49,679 nt of DNA from Dehalococcoidia bacterium (GTDB lineage: Bacteria; Chloroflexota; Dehalococcoidia; DSTF01; WHTK01). Position 1 is the stretch's first letter. Each line of letters opens with the position of its first letter. The stretch is from NCBI GenBank assembly GCA_009377745.1, contig WHTK01000026.1, forward strand, positions 1 to 49,679, given 5' to 3'. The translations under genes were made by a program, and so were the position numbers. Under the pieces are notes generated by a model. It ran no database searches and was not told the DNA's origin. It saw only the letters and a program-made list of their open reading frames with translations. Below are positions 7,751-15,786 of this stretch, one piece after another.

Positions 7751-9106
7751 TCATGCGGCCGGTGGCGCCGTCTTCGCCCTCGATCGGTAGACGTAGTAGC
7801 CGCCGCCCGCGCCCAGAGTCGCGACCACGACGACAACGCCGATAATCACGGGCAGAGACGATGACCCGCCGCCATCCTCTCCCGCAGCGGTGTTGGCGCC
7901 GCTGGCGGTCTGCCCGCCGGCGGGCGTAGCGACCGGAGCCTGCTGGCCGCCCGCGCCGAAGGGCACGAAGGTCGGCAGCGGCTGGTTGCCGCCACTGCTG
8001 CCGCTGGAGCCACCGCCACCGGCATTCGCGGGCTGCAGGCCGACGCTCGTGCGCCAGCGGTCCTCGAGGCCGAATTGGTCGAAGCCGTAGGCCTTCCTCA
8101 GGGCGCCGTCCATCGTGTCGGTGCGCATGCCGGCGATGAACTCGGCGAACTTCTGCTCGCCTTGGCTCTCGATCAGGTAGTTGATGATCGCGCCGGACTG
8201 GGCGTAGAACAGCGAGACGGTCTCACTGGCGTCGCGGGCGCTCGCTGTAAGGCCCGTGATCGGCAGCACCCGGTTGCGCCTGATAGCCAGGTCCAGAGCC
8301 TGCGCCTCATTGCCAAGCAAGCGAGTCTGCGCGTAAGTCGAAAGGCCCTCGTTGACCCAGATCGGGACGCCGGCCAGGAAGCCGCGTGTCGCCCTCGCGG
8401 TCACCGCATGCGCTACCTCGTGCCGGACCACATTGAGAAAGTCGACGTCGCGCGAGACCAGGACGGTGTCGTCGGCCGCCAGCTGGCCGAGGTGGACGTT
8501 GTCGCTACGGCGGCCGGCCGCCGCGTCAGCCAGGTCGCGCGTTGAGGCGTAGACCCAGATCTTGATTGGGATATCGACGCGCGTGTTCTCCAGGGCGCTG
8601 AACCGGTCGATGGTCTCCTTCGCTGTCCGCAGCACAGCCAGACCGGTGTTGTCGTCACCGAAGTAGAAGTTGGCCGTGACCAGACCTTCCGTGGCTGAAC
8701 GCCAGTCAAAGCGGCTGTCATGATAGGTAGTCAACTCTTGCTGGGTGTCGTGCCGCTGGCCGGACGCGTCTTCGATTTCCCAGAAGTACTGCACATCCTG
8801 CCCCGGCGCCAGATACGACTCCCTGTTGTGGCCGACGCTGGCGTTGCACTGTGCCACAGCACCCGCCGTGCAGGTCGAGCGCACCGTGACCAGCGCGCCC
8901 TCGGGCAGCACTCGATAGCGCAGGCGCACATTCGTGATATCGGCGTCACTTGCGAGGTAGATCGTGAAGTTCAGGCCCTGCGGGAAGTGGTTCTGCACCG
9001 CCTGCGACCGCACTTCGATCTCGGCCGAGACCGCATGCGGCGATGCCGCCCACGAAGTCAAAGCCAGAGCCAGCAGCGCCAGACCCGCGATTAGCCGTGC
9101 CGTCAT
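7751..9106 (-). CDS. Membrane-anchored peptidase MA-like zinc metallopeptidase
   Basis: 451 residues. An N-terminal signal peptide (MTARLIAGLALLALALTSWA) is followed by a beta-rich domain. The zinc site is RHEVAHAV (HExxH at about 229-233), with the downstream glutamate in NEGLSTYA (about E253), the gluzincin arrangement of the peptidase MA family. A low-complexity Gly/Ser/Pro linker then leads to a C-terminal membrane helix (LPVIIGVVVVVATLGAG) and a short basic tail. The catalytic domain should therefore be outside the cytoplasm, tethered at the C terminus. Its ATG overlaps the prfB stop by 4 bp (ATGA), implying co-translation with prfB. Substrate unknown. Confidence 0.85.
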   Translation of the reverse strand: MTARLIAGLALLALALTSWAASPHAVSAEIEVRSQAVQNHFPQGLNFTIYLASDADITNVRLRYRVLPEGALVTVRSTCTAGAVAQCNASVGHNRESYLAPGQDVQYFWEIEDASGQRHDTQQELTTYHDSRFDWRSATEGLVTANFYFGDDNTGLAVLRTAKETIDRFSALENTRVDIPIKIWVYASTRDLADAAAGRRSDNVHLGQLAADDTVLVSRDVDFLNVVRHEVAHAVTARATRGFLAGVPIWVNEGLSTYAQTRLLGNEAQALDLAIRRNRVLPITGLTASARDASETVSLFYAQSGAIINYLIESQGEQKFAEFIAGMRTDTMDGALRKAYGFDQFGLEDRWRTSVGLQPANAGGGGSSGSSGGNQPLPTFVPFGAGGQQAPVATPAGGQTASGANTAAGEDGGGSSSLPVIIGVVVVVATLGAGGGYYVYRSRAKTAPPAA

Positions 9107-10204
9107 ACCGCGCTTCCCATCCTCGACTTTAGATACGCTTGGATGAACCCATCCAGATCGCCGTCCAGCACCGCGTTGGCGTTCGATGTCTCGTAATCGG
9201 TGCGGTGGTCTTTGACCATCCTATACGGATGGAGGACGTAGCTGCGGATCTGGTTACCCCAGCCTGCTTCGATGTGCTCACCCTTGATCTTCGCCTGCTC
9301 CTCGGCGCGCTTCTCGACTTGCTTCTCCAGCAGCCGCGCCTCCAGTACCCGCATCGCGAGCTCTTTGTTGCGGCCCTGCGAGCGCTCGTTCTGGCAGGTG
9401 ACGACGATACCAGTCGGGAGATGGGTGATCCGTACGGCCGTGGCGACCTTCTGGACGTTCTGGCCGCCGTGCCCGGCCGAATGGTAAATATCGATCTTGA
9501 GGTCTTCTGGCTTTATGTCTAGCTCGACCTCACCCTCCGCCTCGGGCATCACTTCAACCAGCGCGAACGACGTATGGCGCGCGTGCGCCGAATCGAACGG
9601 CGAGAGACGGACAAGGCGGTGGACGCCGCGCTCGCTCTTGAGGTAGCCGTAAGCGCTCGGCCCCTTCACCTCGATAGTCACGCTCTTGACGCCGGCCTCT
9701 TCACCAAGCGTCGAGTCCAGCACTTCGCTCTCATAGTTGTGAGTCTCGCACCAGCGCAGATACATCCGCAGCAGCATCTCGGCCCAGTCCTGCGACTCCG
9801 TGCCGCCCGCCCCGGCGTGGATCGCCAGCACGGCGCTGCGAGCGTCGTAAGGGCCGCCGAACGCCAGCGCCAGCTCGCGCGTATCGAGCTCCTTCTCGAC
9901 CGCCTCGGCTTCCTGAGCCACATGGGCCAGCATCTCCACGTCCGATTCGGCCAGCGCCAGCTCAAACAGCTCCCGCGCCTCGTCAACGCGCTTCTCCAGC
10001 GTGCGCCAGGTGTTCACGATCTCGTTGAGCTGAGCCAGGCGTCTCATGGCGCTCTGGGCGGCATGCTGGTCCGACCAGAAATCCGGTTTGAGGGTCTCCT
10101 GTTCGAGGTTGGTAGCTTCTTTCTCTAGCTTGGCGACGTCAAAGACGCACCAGCGCTTGGGCTACGCGCTCGGAGAGGGCGGGAAGGAGGTCCTGTGTTT
10201 CCAA
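9103..10204 (-). CDS. prfB: Peptide chain release factor 2, with programmed +1 frameshift
   Basis: RF2 recognises UAA and UGA and releases the nascent chain at the ribosome. The long frame ending at 9103 contains the RF2 anticodon-like tripeptide SPF (RLSPFDSAH) and the GGQ motif (GHGGQNVQKVATAVRI). Its first ATG (10047) is too late: upstream bases in the same frame encode a typical RF2 N terminus (DVAKLEKEATNLEQ, PDFWSDQHAAQ). They join an upstream frame at CTT TGA C (TGA at 10139-10141), the classical autoregulatory +1 frameshift site. The upstream frame reads ETQDLLPALSERVAQALVRL and can start only at TTG 10204, because stops lie just above it. Total about 366 residues, normal for RF2. No strong Shine-Dalgarno-like stimulator precedes the CTT. 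Confidence 0.93.
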
Positions 10205-10235
10205 TGTCGCGCCTTTCGTTGTTTCTTATCAGCCA

Positions 10236-10769
10236 TTGTATCAAGACACGACCCGGCGGCTTTTGCTTCCATCCTGTGCCCTCACTCAACCGGCTGCTAT
10301 CATCTCGACAGCTTTGCCGACGCCTTTTCGCCTCCTGCCGTTCTTCCTCGCCTTCACCCTATTTGCCTCCGTGGGCTGCGGCGTCCGCTTTACCAGCCCC
10401 GATCCCGGCACCGAGCTATTCGAAGATATGGACATCAGCGGCCTGCGCACCGCCGGTAGCCCCCTGACGATCAGCCTGACGCTGAACCAGGCCTACCCTG
10501 TCGCCGTGCGCGTGGCCTGCTATTACGACCTCAGTGACCGCGACCTGACCGACGACGAGAAGAGCCTGCCCTTCGAAGAGCGCGCCAACAAGGCCGGCGA
10601 GGCGATCCTACCGCCGGCGCCGGAGCACCGCCCCGATGATGAGGTTGCGCTTACGAAGCTCGACTTCAGCTTCTCGATACCGGAGCCGGGGCGCTACTTC
10701 CTCGCCTGCCTCACGCCCGCCTCGCCCGAGAACGGAATCGGCTCCACGGTCACGATCCGGGAGCGCTGA
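10236..10769 (+). CDS. Predicted lipoprotein, unknown function
   Basis: Up to 177 residues. A hydrophobic stretch (RLLPFFLAFTLFASVGCG) ends in a lipobox-like ASVGC, so the mature protein would begin at that cysteine. The mature part has two short beta-type segments (VAVRVACYYDL; GRYFLACLTPAS), a cysteine in each, and an acidic middle; I do not recognise the family. The frame opens at TTG 10236; TTG 10314, directly before the signal sequence, is an equally good start and would give a more usual signal length. It is divergent from prfB. Its last 76 bp overlap the 3' end of the UDG gene on the other strand. Confidence 0.6.
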   Translation: MYQDTTRRLLLPSCALTQPAAIISTALPTPFRLLPFFLAFTLFASVGCGVRFTSPDPGTELFEDMDISGLRTAGSPLTISLTLNQAYPVAVRVACYYDLSDRDLTDDEKSLPFEERANKAGEAILPPAPEHRPDDEVALTKLDFSFSIPEPGRYFLACLTPASPENGIGSTVTIRER

Positions 10770-11365
10770 GCGCATAGCGACCCCAGCGCCAGCCAATCGG
10801 CCTGCTGCTTCTGCTCCGGCCGGTGCACCAGAGCCCGGCGTCCGGGGTGATAGAGCGCCACCAGCGTCTGCCCGCGCCACGCTATCGCTTCGCCCGGATG
10901 ATCGCGCAGCCGCATCCCGTGCGCTTCGATCCGACCCAGCGCTGCCAGCGCCACTTCGCCCAACGCCACGACGATCTCCGGCTCCACCGCTTCGATCTGG
11001 GCTCTGAGGAATGGGAGGCAGCGCTCGACTTCGCTGCTCTGCGGCCGGCGGTTGCGTCCCGCATCATCGACGGGGTTGCAGAGCAGCGCGTTGGTCACGA
11101 ATACGGCTTCGCGCTGGAGGCCAGCGGTCGCCAGCAGCAACTCGAAGCGCCTGCCGGACTCGTCGCCCTGAAATGGCACGCCGCTGCGTCCAGCACCCAG
11201 CCGTCCCGGCGCCTCGCCGACGAACATGAAGCGCGCCCGCGCTGGCCCGTTCGACGCGCCCAGGACGTGGCTGTAAAGCACCCGCGGGCAGGCCTCGCAA
11301 GCCTGGACCCGGACTACGAGGCGCTCGACCTCAGTGCGGGGCGGCGCTGGCGCCGAGGTCTGCAA
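10694..11365 (-). CDS. Uracil-DNA glycosylase, family 4/5 type
   Basis: DNA-repair enzyme that removes uracil from DNA. Motif A is GEAPGRLGAGRSGVPF, followed by GDESGRR. Four cysteines suited to a 4Fe-4S cluster are present: two in ACEACPR, one in NALLCNP and one in VERCLPF. The C-terminal motif YHPGRRALVHR supplies the active-site loop histidines. The frame is open back to 11422 but would overlap the upstream VOC gene by 92 bp; TTG 11365 (overlap 35 bp) is preferred, ATG 11404 is possible. After the last motif there is a tail of about 40 residues without recognisable features, which overlaps the convergent lipoprotein gene. Family 4 versus 5 cannot be settled by eye. Confidence 0.83.
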   Translation of the reverse strand: MQTSAPAPPRTEVERLVVRVQACEACPRVLYSHVLGASNGPARARFMFVGEAPGRLGAGRSGVPFQGDESGRRFELLLATAGLQREAVFVTNALLCNPVDDAGRNRRPQSSEVERCLPFLRAQIEAVEPEIVVALGEVALAALGRIEAHGMRLRDHPGEAIAWRGQTLVALYHPGRRALVHRPEQKQQADWLALGSLCAQRSRIVTVEPIPFSGEAGVRQARK

Positions 11366-11717
11366 CCGAGATGCCGTGCTGGCTGACGCTGATCGGGTTG
11401 CCATCCGGGTCGGTGAACTCAATGACCACGCCGCCGGGGATATCGTGATAGTCCTGCGTCAGGGTTGCGCCCGCGGCGGTGATCTTCTCCCTCGCGGCCT
11501 TCACGTCATCGACCTGAAAGCTCGGCAGCCAGCCCGGCGCGGCCTTCGCCTCGCTCATCGCACGGTGCAGACCCAGCGCCACGCCGCCGCCGATATCGAA
11601 CTGGCTCCAGCCGGGACTCTCCATTTCCAGTGGCAGGCCCAGTACGTCGCGGTAGAATGCGACCGCTCGCGGCATCTCCTGCACGTAGACGATCAGGGTC
11701 TCAAGTTTCTTCAGCAT
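11331..11717 (-). CDS. VOC/glyoxalase-fold protein
   Basis: 128 residues with the paired beta-alpha-beta-beta-beta units of the vicinal oxygen chelate superfamily: METLIVYVQEM-like opening (LETLIVYVQEMPRAVAFYRD), VLGLPLEME, then FQVDDVKAARE and the closing VIEFTDPDGNPISV. Such proteins are metal-dependent lyases, dioxygenases or antibiotic-binding proteins; the fold does not decide which. A metal-binding His is not obvious at the first strand, while the C-terminal E of FTDPDG-type proteins is conserved (VIEF). It precedes and overlaps the UDG gene, so the two are probably co-transcribed. Confidence 0.8.
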   Translation of the reverse strand: MLKKLETLIVYVQEMPRAVAFYRDVLGLPLEMESPGWSQFDIGGGVALGLHRAMSEAKAAPGWLPSFQVDDVKAAREKITAAGATLTQDYHDIPGGVVIEFTDPDGNPISVSQHGISVADLGASAAPH

Positions 11718-11732
11718 CGTTTCTCTCCTTCA

Positions 11733-12548
11733 CTAGAGATGGTCGGCAAATGCCGGCCGCAGCCGGCCGAATACCCAGATTCCCGCGACCAGGGCCAGCG
11801 CCGTCAGGGCCAGCGACGGCCAGATATCGACGCCGGGCAACTGGTTGCTCACCAGCAGGTCCCGCCAAGCTTCGATCAGCCCGGCCAGCGGGTTCAGCTT
11901 GAGGATGTCCTGCCAGGGCGAAGGCGCCGCTGCCAGAGGGTAGAGGATCGGCGTGACGTAAAACAGCAGTGTCAGCATCACCTCGATCAGGTGTTCCAGG
12001 TCGCGGAAGAACACGTCGATGGCGGAGAGCATCAGCACCAGACCCGTCATCAGCACGAGCTGCAGGGCCAGCAGCAACGGCACGCCTGCCAGCCACTCAA
12101 CGCCCGGCGGGCGCTCTGCCAGAACTAGAAAGACGACCAGCACCGGCAGCGAAAGCAGGAAATGCACGGTGTTGTTGGCGATGATCGCCATCGGCAGGAC
12201 GGCGGCGGGAAACGGCACTTTCTTGACCAGGTTGCCGTTGCGCGCGAATTGCGGCGTCGCGAACAGCAGCGACGACTGGAACAGCGTCCAGGGCAGCAGG
12301 GCGCTTAACAGGAAGAGGTGATATGGCACGTCCGTCTCCACCCTCAGCGTCTTGTGCAGCGCGAACCAAACCACCAAGCCAAAGAGCAGCGGCTTCGCGG
12401 CCGTCCAGGCAAAGCCGAACACCGTGTCCTGGTAGCGCAGCTTCAGCTCGCGGCGCGTCAGCAGGTAGAGCAGCTCGATGGCGTGGCGCATGCCGCCCAG
12501 CAGCGCCGGCGCCCCCGTGGATACCCTCGTCGCAACCGTCTCAGCCAT
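11733..12548 (-). CDS. ABC-2 type transporter permease, polysaccharide/polyol-phosphate export class
   Basis: 271 residues with six hydrophobic segments. The N-terminal cytoplasmic stretch (LLYLLTRRELKLRYQDTVFGF) is the hallmark interface helix of TagG/Wzm/RfbA-like permeases, which export O-antigen, teichoic acid or similar undecaprenyl-linked glycans. FFRDLEHLIEVML and FYVTPILYPL are conserved blocks of the same family. Such permeases need a TagH/Wzt-type ATPase, normally adjacent; none is found in this window. It lies 15 bp upstream of the VOC gene on the same strand. The orphan state suggests that the ATPase lies elsewhere on the genome. Confidence 0.85.
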   Translation of the reverse strand: MAETVATRVSTGAPALLGGMRHAIELLYLLTRRELKLRYQDTVFGFAWTAAKPLLFGLVVWFALHKTLRVETDVPYHLFLLSALLPWTLFQSSLLFATPQFARNGNLVKKVPFPAAVLPMAIIANNTVHFLLSLPVLVVFLVLAERPPGVEWLAGVPLLLALQLVLMTGLVLMLSAIDVFFRDLEHLIEVMLTLLFYVTPILYPLAAAPSPWQDILKLNPLAGLIEAWRDLLVSNQLPGVDIWPSLALTALALVAGIWVFGRLRPAFADHL

Positions 12549-12631
12549 CGCGCTAATTCTACCGCCGCATCGCGTTGCCGTTTACGCTTCTGGTTGCCCA
12601 CATGGAGACCGGCTGAGATGATGCCCCCACA

Positions 12632-13468
12632 TTGAGCGTCGAAGCACTGCCGTATACCCTGCTCCTGCTCCTGGCCCAGTTCAGCGCCGGCGTCGCCGCG
12701 GCGGTGCTCTACACGCAAGCCCGCGGCGTATTCGAGTCAAGCTTCATCCGCGTCTGCACCTGGCTGACGATCAGCGGCGCCGCCCTGACGACCCTCACCG
12801 CCTTCGCCATCGAGCCAGCCGCCAACGTGGCCGGCTACCGCCTCGATTCCGAGGCCCTGGACCCGATCCGCGCCGCCTCCCTGGCGCTACTGCTCTTCAG
12901 CTGCGTCCACTTCGTCTATGTCCGCCGGGACGACGAGGCCTTCCTCGCGACCGCCACCGGCGCCACGACGATGGGCCTTGGCTTCGTCCTGCTAGCTCTC
13001 TGCGCCTCGCTGGTGCGATTTCCTACCTGGAGCTTCGCGGGGCCGCTGTTGATGCTGTTCGCCGGCGCCATCGTCCTCGGCGTCCTCACCGTGGCGATGA
13101 TCTGGGGCCACTGGTACCTGGTGAAGCCCAGCCTCGAAGAAGGGCCCCTGAACGAGCTTGTGCTCATCTCACTCGCGGCTCTGGGCGTTGAGCTGCTAAT
13201 CACCCTGCTCAACGCCGTTATCCCCATCGGCGAGCCCTTTGAGTCGGACGCCCTCCTGGCGATCGAGCTGGCGCGCAACCCGGGTTTCTGGCTGCGGGTC
13301 GGCATCGGCCTGCTCTTCCCGATCGTCCTGGTCTACATGGCCTATCGATCCAGCAAAGAGCGCTCGATGATGTCCGCCACGGGCCTGCTCTACATCGCCG
13401 TCGGCGCAATCCTGGCCGGCGAGGCCGTCGGCCGTGGCCTGCTCTTCGTTACCGGCGCCGCCGTCTAG
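12632..13468 (+). CDS. Polytopic membrane protein, unknown function
   Basis: 278 residues with about eight hydrophobic segments evenly spread over the length (for example YTLLLLLAQFSAGVAAAVLY, LVLISLAALGVELLITLL, LLYIAVGAILAGEAVGR). The start is TTG 12632 (MSVEALPYT); no ATG or GTG nearby gives a better one. A central loop, MIWGHWYLVKPSLEEGPLNEL, holds the only strongly polar conserved-looking cluster. The even helix layout recalls membrane anchors of the DmsC/NrfD type, but no diagnostic motif supports that and no redox partner lies nearby. It is divergent from the ABC permease (83 bp apart). Confidence 0.65.
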   Translation: MSVEALPYTLLLLLAQFSAGVAAAVLYTQARGVFESSFIRVCTWLTISGAALTTLTAFAIEPAANVAGYRLDSEALDPIRAASLALLLFSCVHFVYVRRDDEAFLATATGATTMGLGFVLLALCASLVRFPTWSFAGPLLMLFAGAIVLGVLTVAMIWGHWYLVKPSLEEGPLNELVLISLAALGVELLITLLNAVIPIGEPFESDALLAIELARNPGFWLRVGIGLLFPIVLVYMAYRSSKERSMMSATGLLYIAVGAILAGEAVGRGLLFVTGAAV

Positions 13469-13517
13469 CTATCGGCAAGGAGTTTTGGTCTGCTGCGGCG
13501 GATGGGCCGAGTGGCAC

Positions 13518-14291
13518 TCAGTCCCTGTAGGTTGGGTCTAGTTTGTCCAACCGGGCGAGCAGCGCCGGCCACTCGAGCATGCCGAGCGGACGCGGCCGGC
13601 CGCTGGGCTGGAAACCGCGATAGGTCTCGAAGACCAGGTCCTCCGGCGGCATCACAAGCTCCGTGTTGCAGGACAAGGCCGCGACCTGGACCTGGCAGGC
13701 CCGCTCGAGCCGGAAGATCGAGTTGAAGGCCTCCGGGATGCTGCCACAAGCGACCAGCAGGCCGTGATTGCGCATGATCATGCCCTCTAAGTCTCCGAGG
13801 TCGCTTACGAGGCGCTGCCTCTCTTCGAGGTTTACGGCCACACCTTCATAATCGTGGTAGGCGATCTTCGCAAAGCGCATCGATGTCTGCGCCAGCGGCA
13901 GCAGGCCGCACTTCATCGCCGATACGGCCATACCGGCAATCGTGTGGGTGTGGATGATGCAGTCAACATCGTGTCTGGCGCCGTGGATGGCGCTGTGGAT
14001 GACGTAGCCCGCCCTGTTAACGTCGAATTCGCCCGGGTTGTAGAGGACGTCCCCATCCAGATTCACCTTGATGAAGCAGGAGGCCGTCATCTGGTCGTAG
14101 AGCAAGCCGTAGGGGTTGATCAGGAACGAACCCGGCTCGCCCGGCACTCGCGTCGTGATGTGGTTGACGACCAACTCGGTCATGCCGTGGAGGTCCATCA
14201 GCCGGTAACAGGCGGCCAGATCGACCCGCTTCTGCCACTCCTCCGCGCTCACTTGGTCCCGGACCTGCTTGGTCACCGCGTCAACTGCCAT
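13518..14291 (-). CDS. Class II aldolase/adducin family protein
   Basis: 257 residues. The zinc site is visible as IIHTHT (HxH, about residues 112-116) and the later histidine in MIMRNHGLLV (about 175). NHITTRVPGEPGSFLINPYG is the family's substrate-phosphate loop region in its usual place. Relatives include fuculose-1-phosphate and ribulose-5-phosphate enzymes, but many members carry unassigned decarboxylase or aldol activities; the substrate is not clear here. The start ATG 14291 is preceded by GGAGGAAG at good spacing. It is divergent from the first bicupin gene (210 bp), which may share its regulation. Confidence 0.85.
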   Translation of the reverse strand: MAVDAVTKQVRDQVSAEEWQKRVDLAACYRLMDLHGMTELVVNHITTRVPGEPGSFLINPYGLLYDQMTASCFIKVNLDGDVLYNPGEFDVNRAGYVIHSAIHGARHDVDCIIHTHTIAGMAVSAMKCGLLPLAQTSMRFAKIAYHDYEGVAVNLEERQRLVSDLGDLEGMIMRNHGLLVACGSIPEAFNSIFRLERACQVQVAALSCNTELVMPPEDLVFETYRGFQPSGRPRPLGMLEWPALLARLDKLDPTYRD

Positions 14292-14453
14292 GGCTTCCTC
14301 CCTACGCGTAGTGATGTCGGCTGCAGTTTACGGCAGCGGGCGCGTGTTTTCAGCAAGTCGCCGGCTTCGATCAATCTACAGAGCTGAGTCGCGTCCTTGA
14401 CTGCGCCATCCCAAGTCCTTCCTACGCCAATACGGAACGGCGCTTCCGCCGTC

Positions 14454-14462
14454 TGCTAAACT
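14454..14462 (+). promoter_or_regulatory. Possible extended -10 promoter for bicupin 1
   Basis: TGC followed by TAAACT fits the extended -10 pattern (TGn-TATAAT with two mismatches), 39 bp before the bicupin ATG. No good -35 is seen at 16-18 bp. Confidence 0.25.
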
Positions 14463-14501
14463 ACGGGCGCACGTTGTCCAATGACTAAGAAGGAGAGCAG
14501 C

Positions 14502-15722
14502 ATGACTACAGCCAAGCAAAAGTACGTAGAGCCCACCGGCGATGAGAAGGCAGGTTTCAAGAACTACCCCCGTCCCGCGTCCTCCTGGGAGCTCTTCCAG
14601 CGCTCCGAGGGGGTGCCGATCTTCCGCGGCATCGGCATCAGCGACGCACGCGAGCTGCCGCGCGAGAAGTGGGACCGCTTCGGCGCCATCGGCTCCTTCA
14701 TCCAGCTCCTCGGCACGAACAACACGACCAGCTACTTCGTCCTCGAAGTGCCGGCCCGATCTGCCACAAAGCCCGTCAAGCACTTCTGGGAGGAACGCTA
14801 CGTGGTCCTCGAAGGACGTGGCTCTACCGAGGTTTACAAGGAGAACAGCAGCGCCAGCACCTCCTTCGAGTGGCAAGCCTGGAGCATGTTCTCCGTGCCG
14901 CTCAACGCCAGTTTCCGCATCGTCAACGCTACCTCCAGCCCGGCCATCCTCATCGGCATCAACAACGCGCCGATGGCCGTCAACATGTACCAGAGCAAGC
15001 AGATCCTCTTCGAGAACCCCTTTGTCCCGGACGACCGCTTTGGCGGCAACCTCGAAGAGTACTGGAAGCCCGGTGAGGACTTCGAGCCGCACCCGGTCCA
15101 GGGCCGCGCCATGTTGACGACCAACCTCTTCCCGGACGCGGCCAACTGCTACCTGCCGCTGGATAACAACCGCGGCCCCGGCTACAGGTGGGTGAACCCC
15201 AACATGGCCGGCAACACCGTCCTAACCGGTGGCTTCATCGCCGAGTACCCCAGCGGCCGCTACTCCAAGGCCCACCACCATGGCGCCGGCGCGGTGTTGA
15301 TCTGCATCAACGGCAAGGGCTACAGCTACACCTGGCCCAAGGACCTGGCCGGCCTTACGCCCTGGAAGGACGGCAAGGGTGATCTGGTCAAGCAGCAGGA
15401 TTACGGACCAGGAGGCATGATCAGCGCCGCCCCCACCGGTAACCCGCGCGAGACCTGGTTCCATCAGCACCTGGCGACCAGCAAAACGCCGTTCCGTGTC
15501 CTCGCCACGTGGACCAACCTCGGCTCCGGTGGCTCCGAAGGCGAGCGAGTGGCCGGCATCGGCGCCGAGCTGAGCGAGGGCGGCTCGTCGCTGCCCTATC
15601 ACATGGAGGACCCCTACATCCGCGAGTACTACAAGACGCGTCTCGCAGAAGAGGGGGCGGAGTTCCATATGCCCGAAGAGGCCTACACCGAGGCCGGCGC
15701 CGGCATCAAGATCGACTACTAA
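14502..15722 (+). CDS. Bicupin protein 1, unknown substrate
   Basis: 406 residues starting at ATG 14502; AAGGAG lies at the right spacing, so the in-frame ATG at 14481 is rejected. Two cupin barrels are visible. The N-terminal one has KHFWEERYVVLEGRG (one His, one Glu). The C-terminal one has SKAHHHGAGAVLICINGKG (a HHH cluster, but the usual motif-1 Glu position is not Glu), with motif-2 WFHQHLA. Between them are conserved-looking blocks FGGNLEEYWKP and LPLDNNRGPGYRW. Gentisate dioxygenase-like enzymes share this two-barrel design, but the ligand sets do not match exactly. The paralogue at 18214 keeps the same pattern. A strong terminator follows. The neighbouring class II aldolase and MMPL exporter hint at small-molecule metabolism. 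Confidence 0.8.
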   Translation: MTTAKQKYVEPTGDEKAGFKNYPRPASSWELFQRSEGVPIFRGIGISDARELPREKWDRFGAIGSFIQLLGTNNTTSYFVLEVPARSATKPVKHFWEERYVVLEGRGSTEVYKENSSASTSFEWQAWSMFSVPLNASFRIVNATSSPAILIGINNAPMAVNMYQSKQILFENPFVPDDRFGGNLEEYWKPGEDFEPHPVQGRAMLTTNLFPDAANCYLPLDNNRGPGYRWVNPNMAGNTVLTGGFIAEYPSGRYSKAHHHGAGAVLICINGKGYSYTWPKDLAGLTPWKDGKGDLVKQQDYGPGGMISAAPTGNPRETWFHQHLATSKTPFRVLATWTNLGSGGSEGERVAGIGAELSEGGSSLPYHMEDPYIREYYKTRLAEEGAEFHMPEEAYTEAGAGIKIDY

Positions 15723-15739
15723 CGCCGTAGCCGTACCAA

Positions 15740-15780
15740 GCAGAAGGGGCCCTCGTGAGGGCCCCTTCTGCCTCGGTTTT
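15740..15780 (+). terminator. Rho-independent terminator after bicupin 1
   Basis: Perfect 13-bp stem (15740-15752 with 15759-15771) around a 6-nt loop, followed by CTCGGTTTT. It lies 17 bp after the bicupin stop codon and faces the convergent MMPL gene. Confidence 0.9.
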
Positions 15781-15786
15781 CGCTGA

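Noticed and set aside
11334..12128. 264-codon plus-strand frame
   Set aside because: Antisense to the VOC and ABC permease genes; Gln/His/Arg-rich composition typical of shadow frames in GC-rich DNA.
14376..15092. 238-codon minus-strand frame
   Set aside because: Antisense of bicupin 1, which has a ribosome site, cupin motifs and a terminator.
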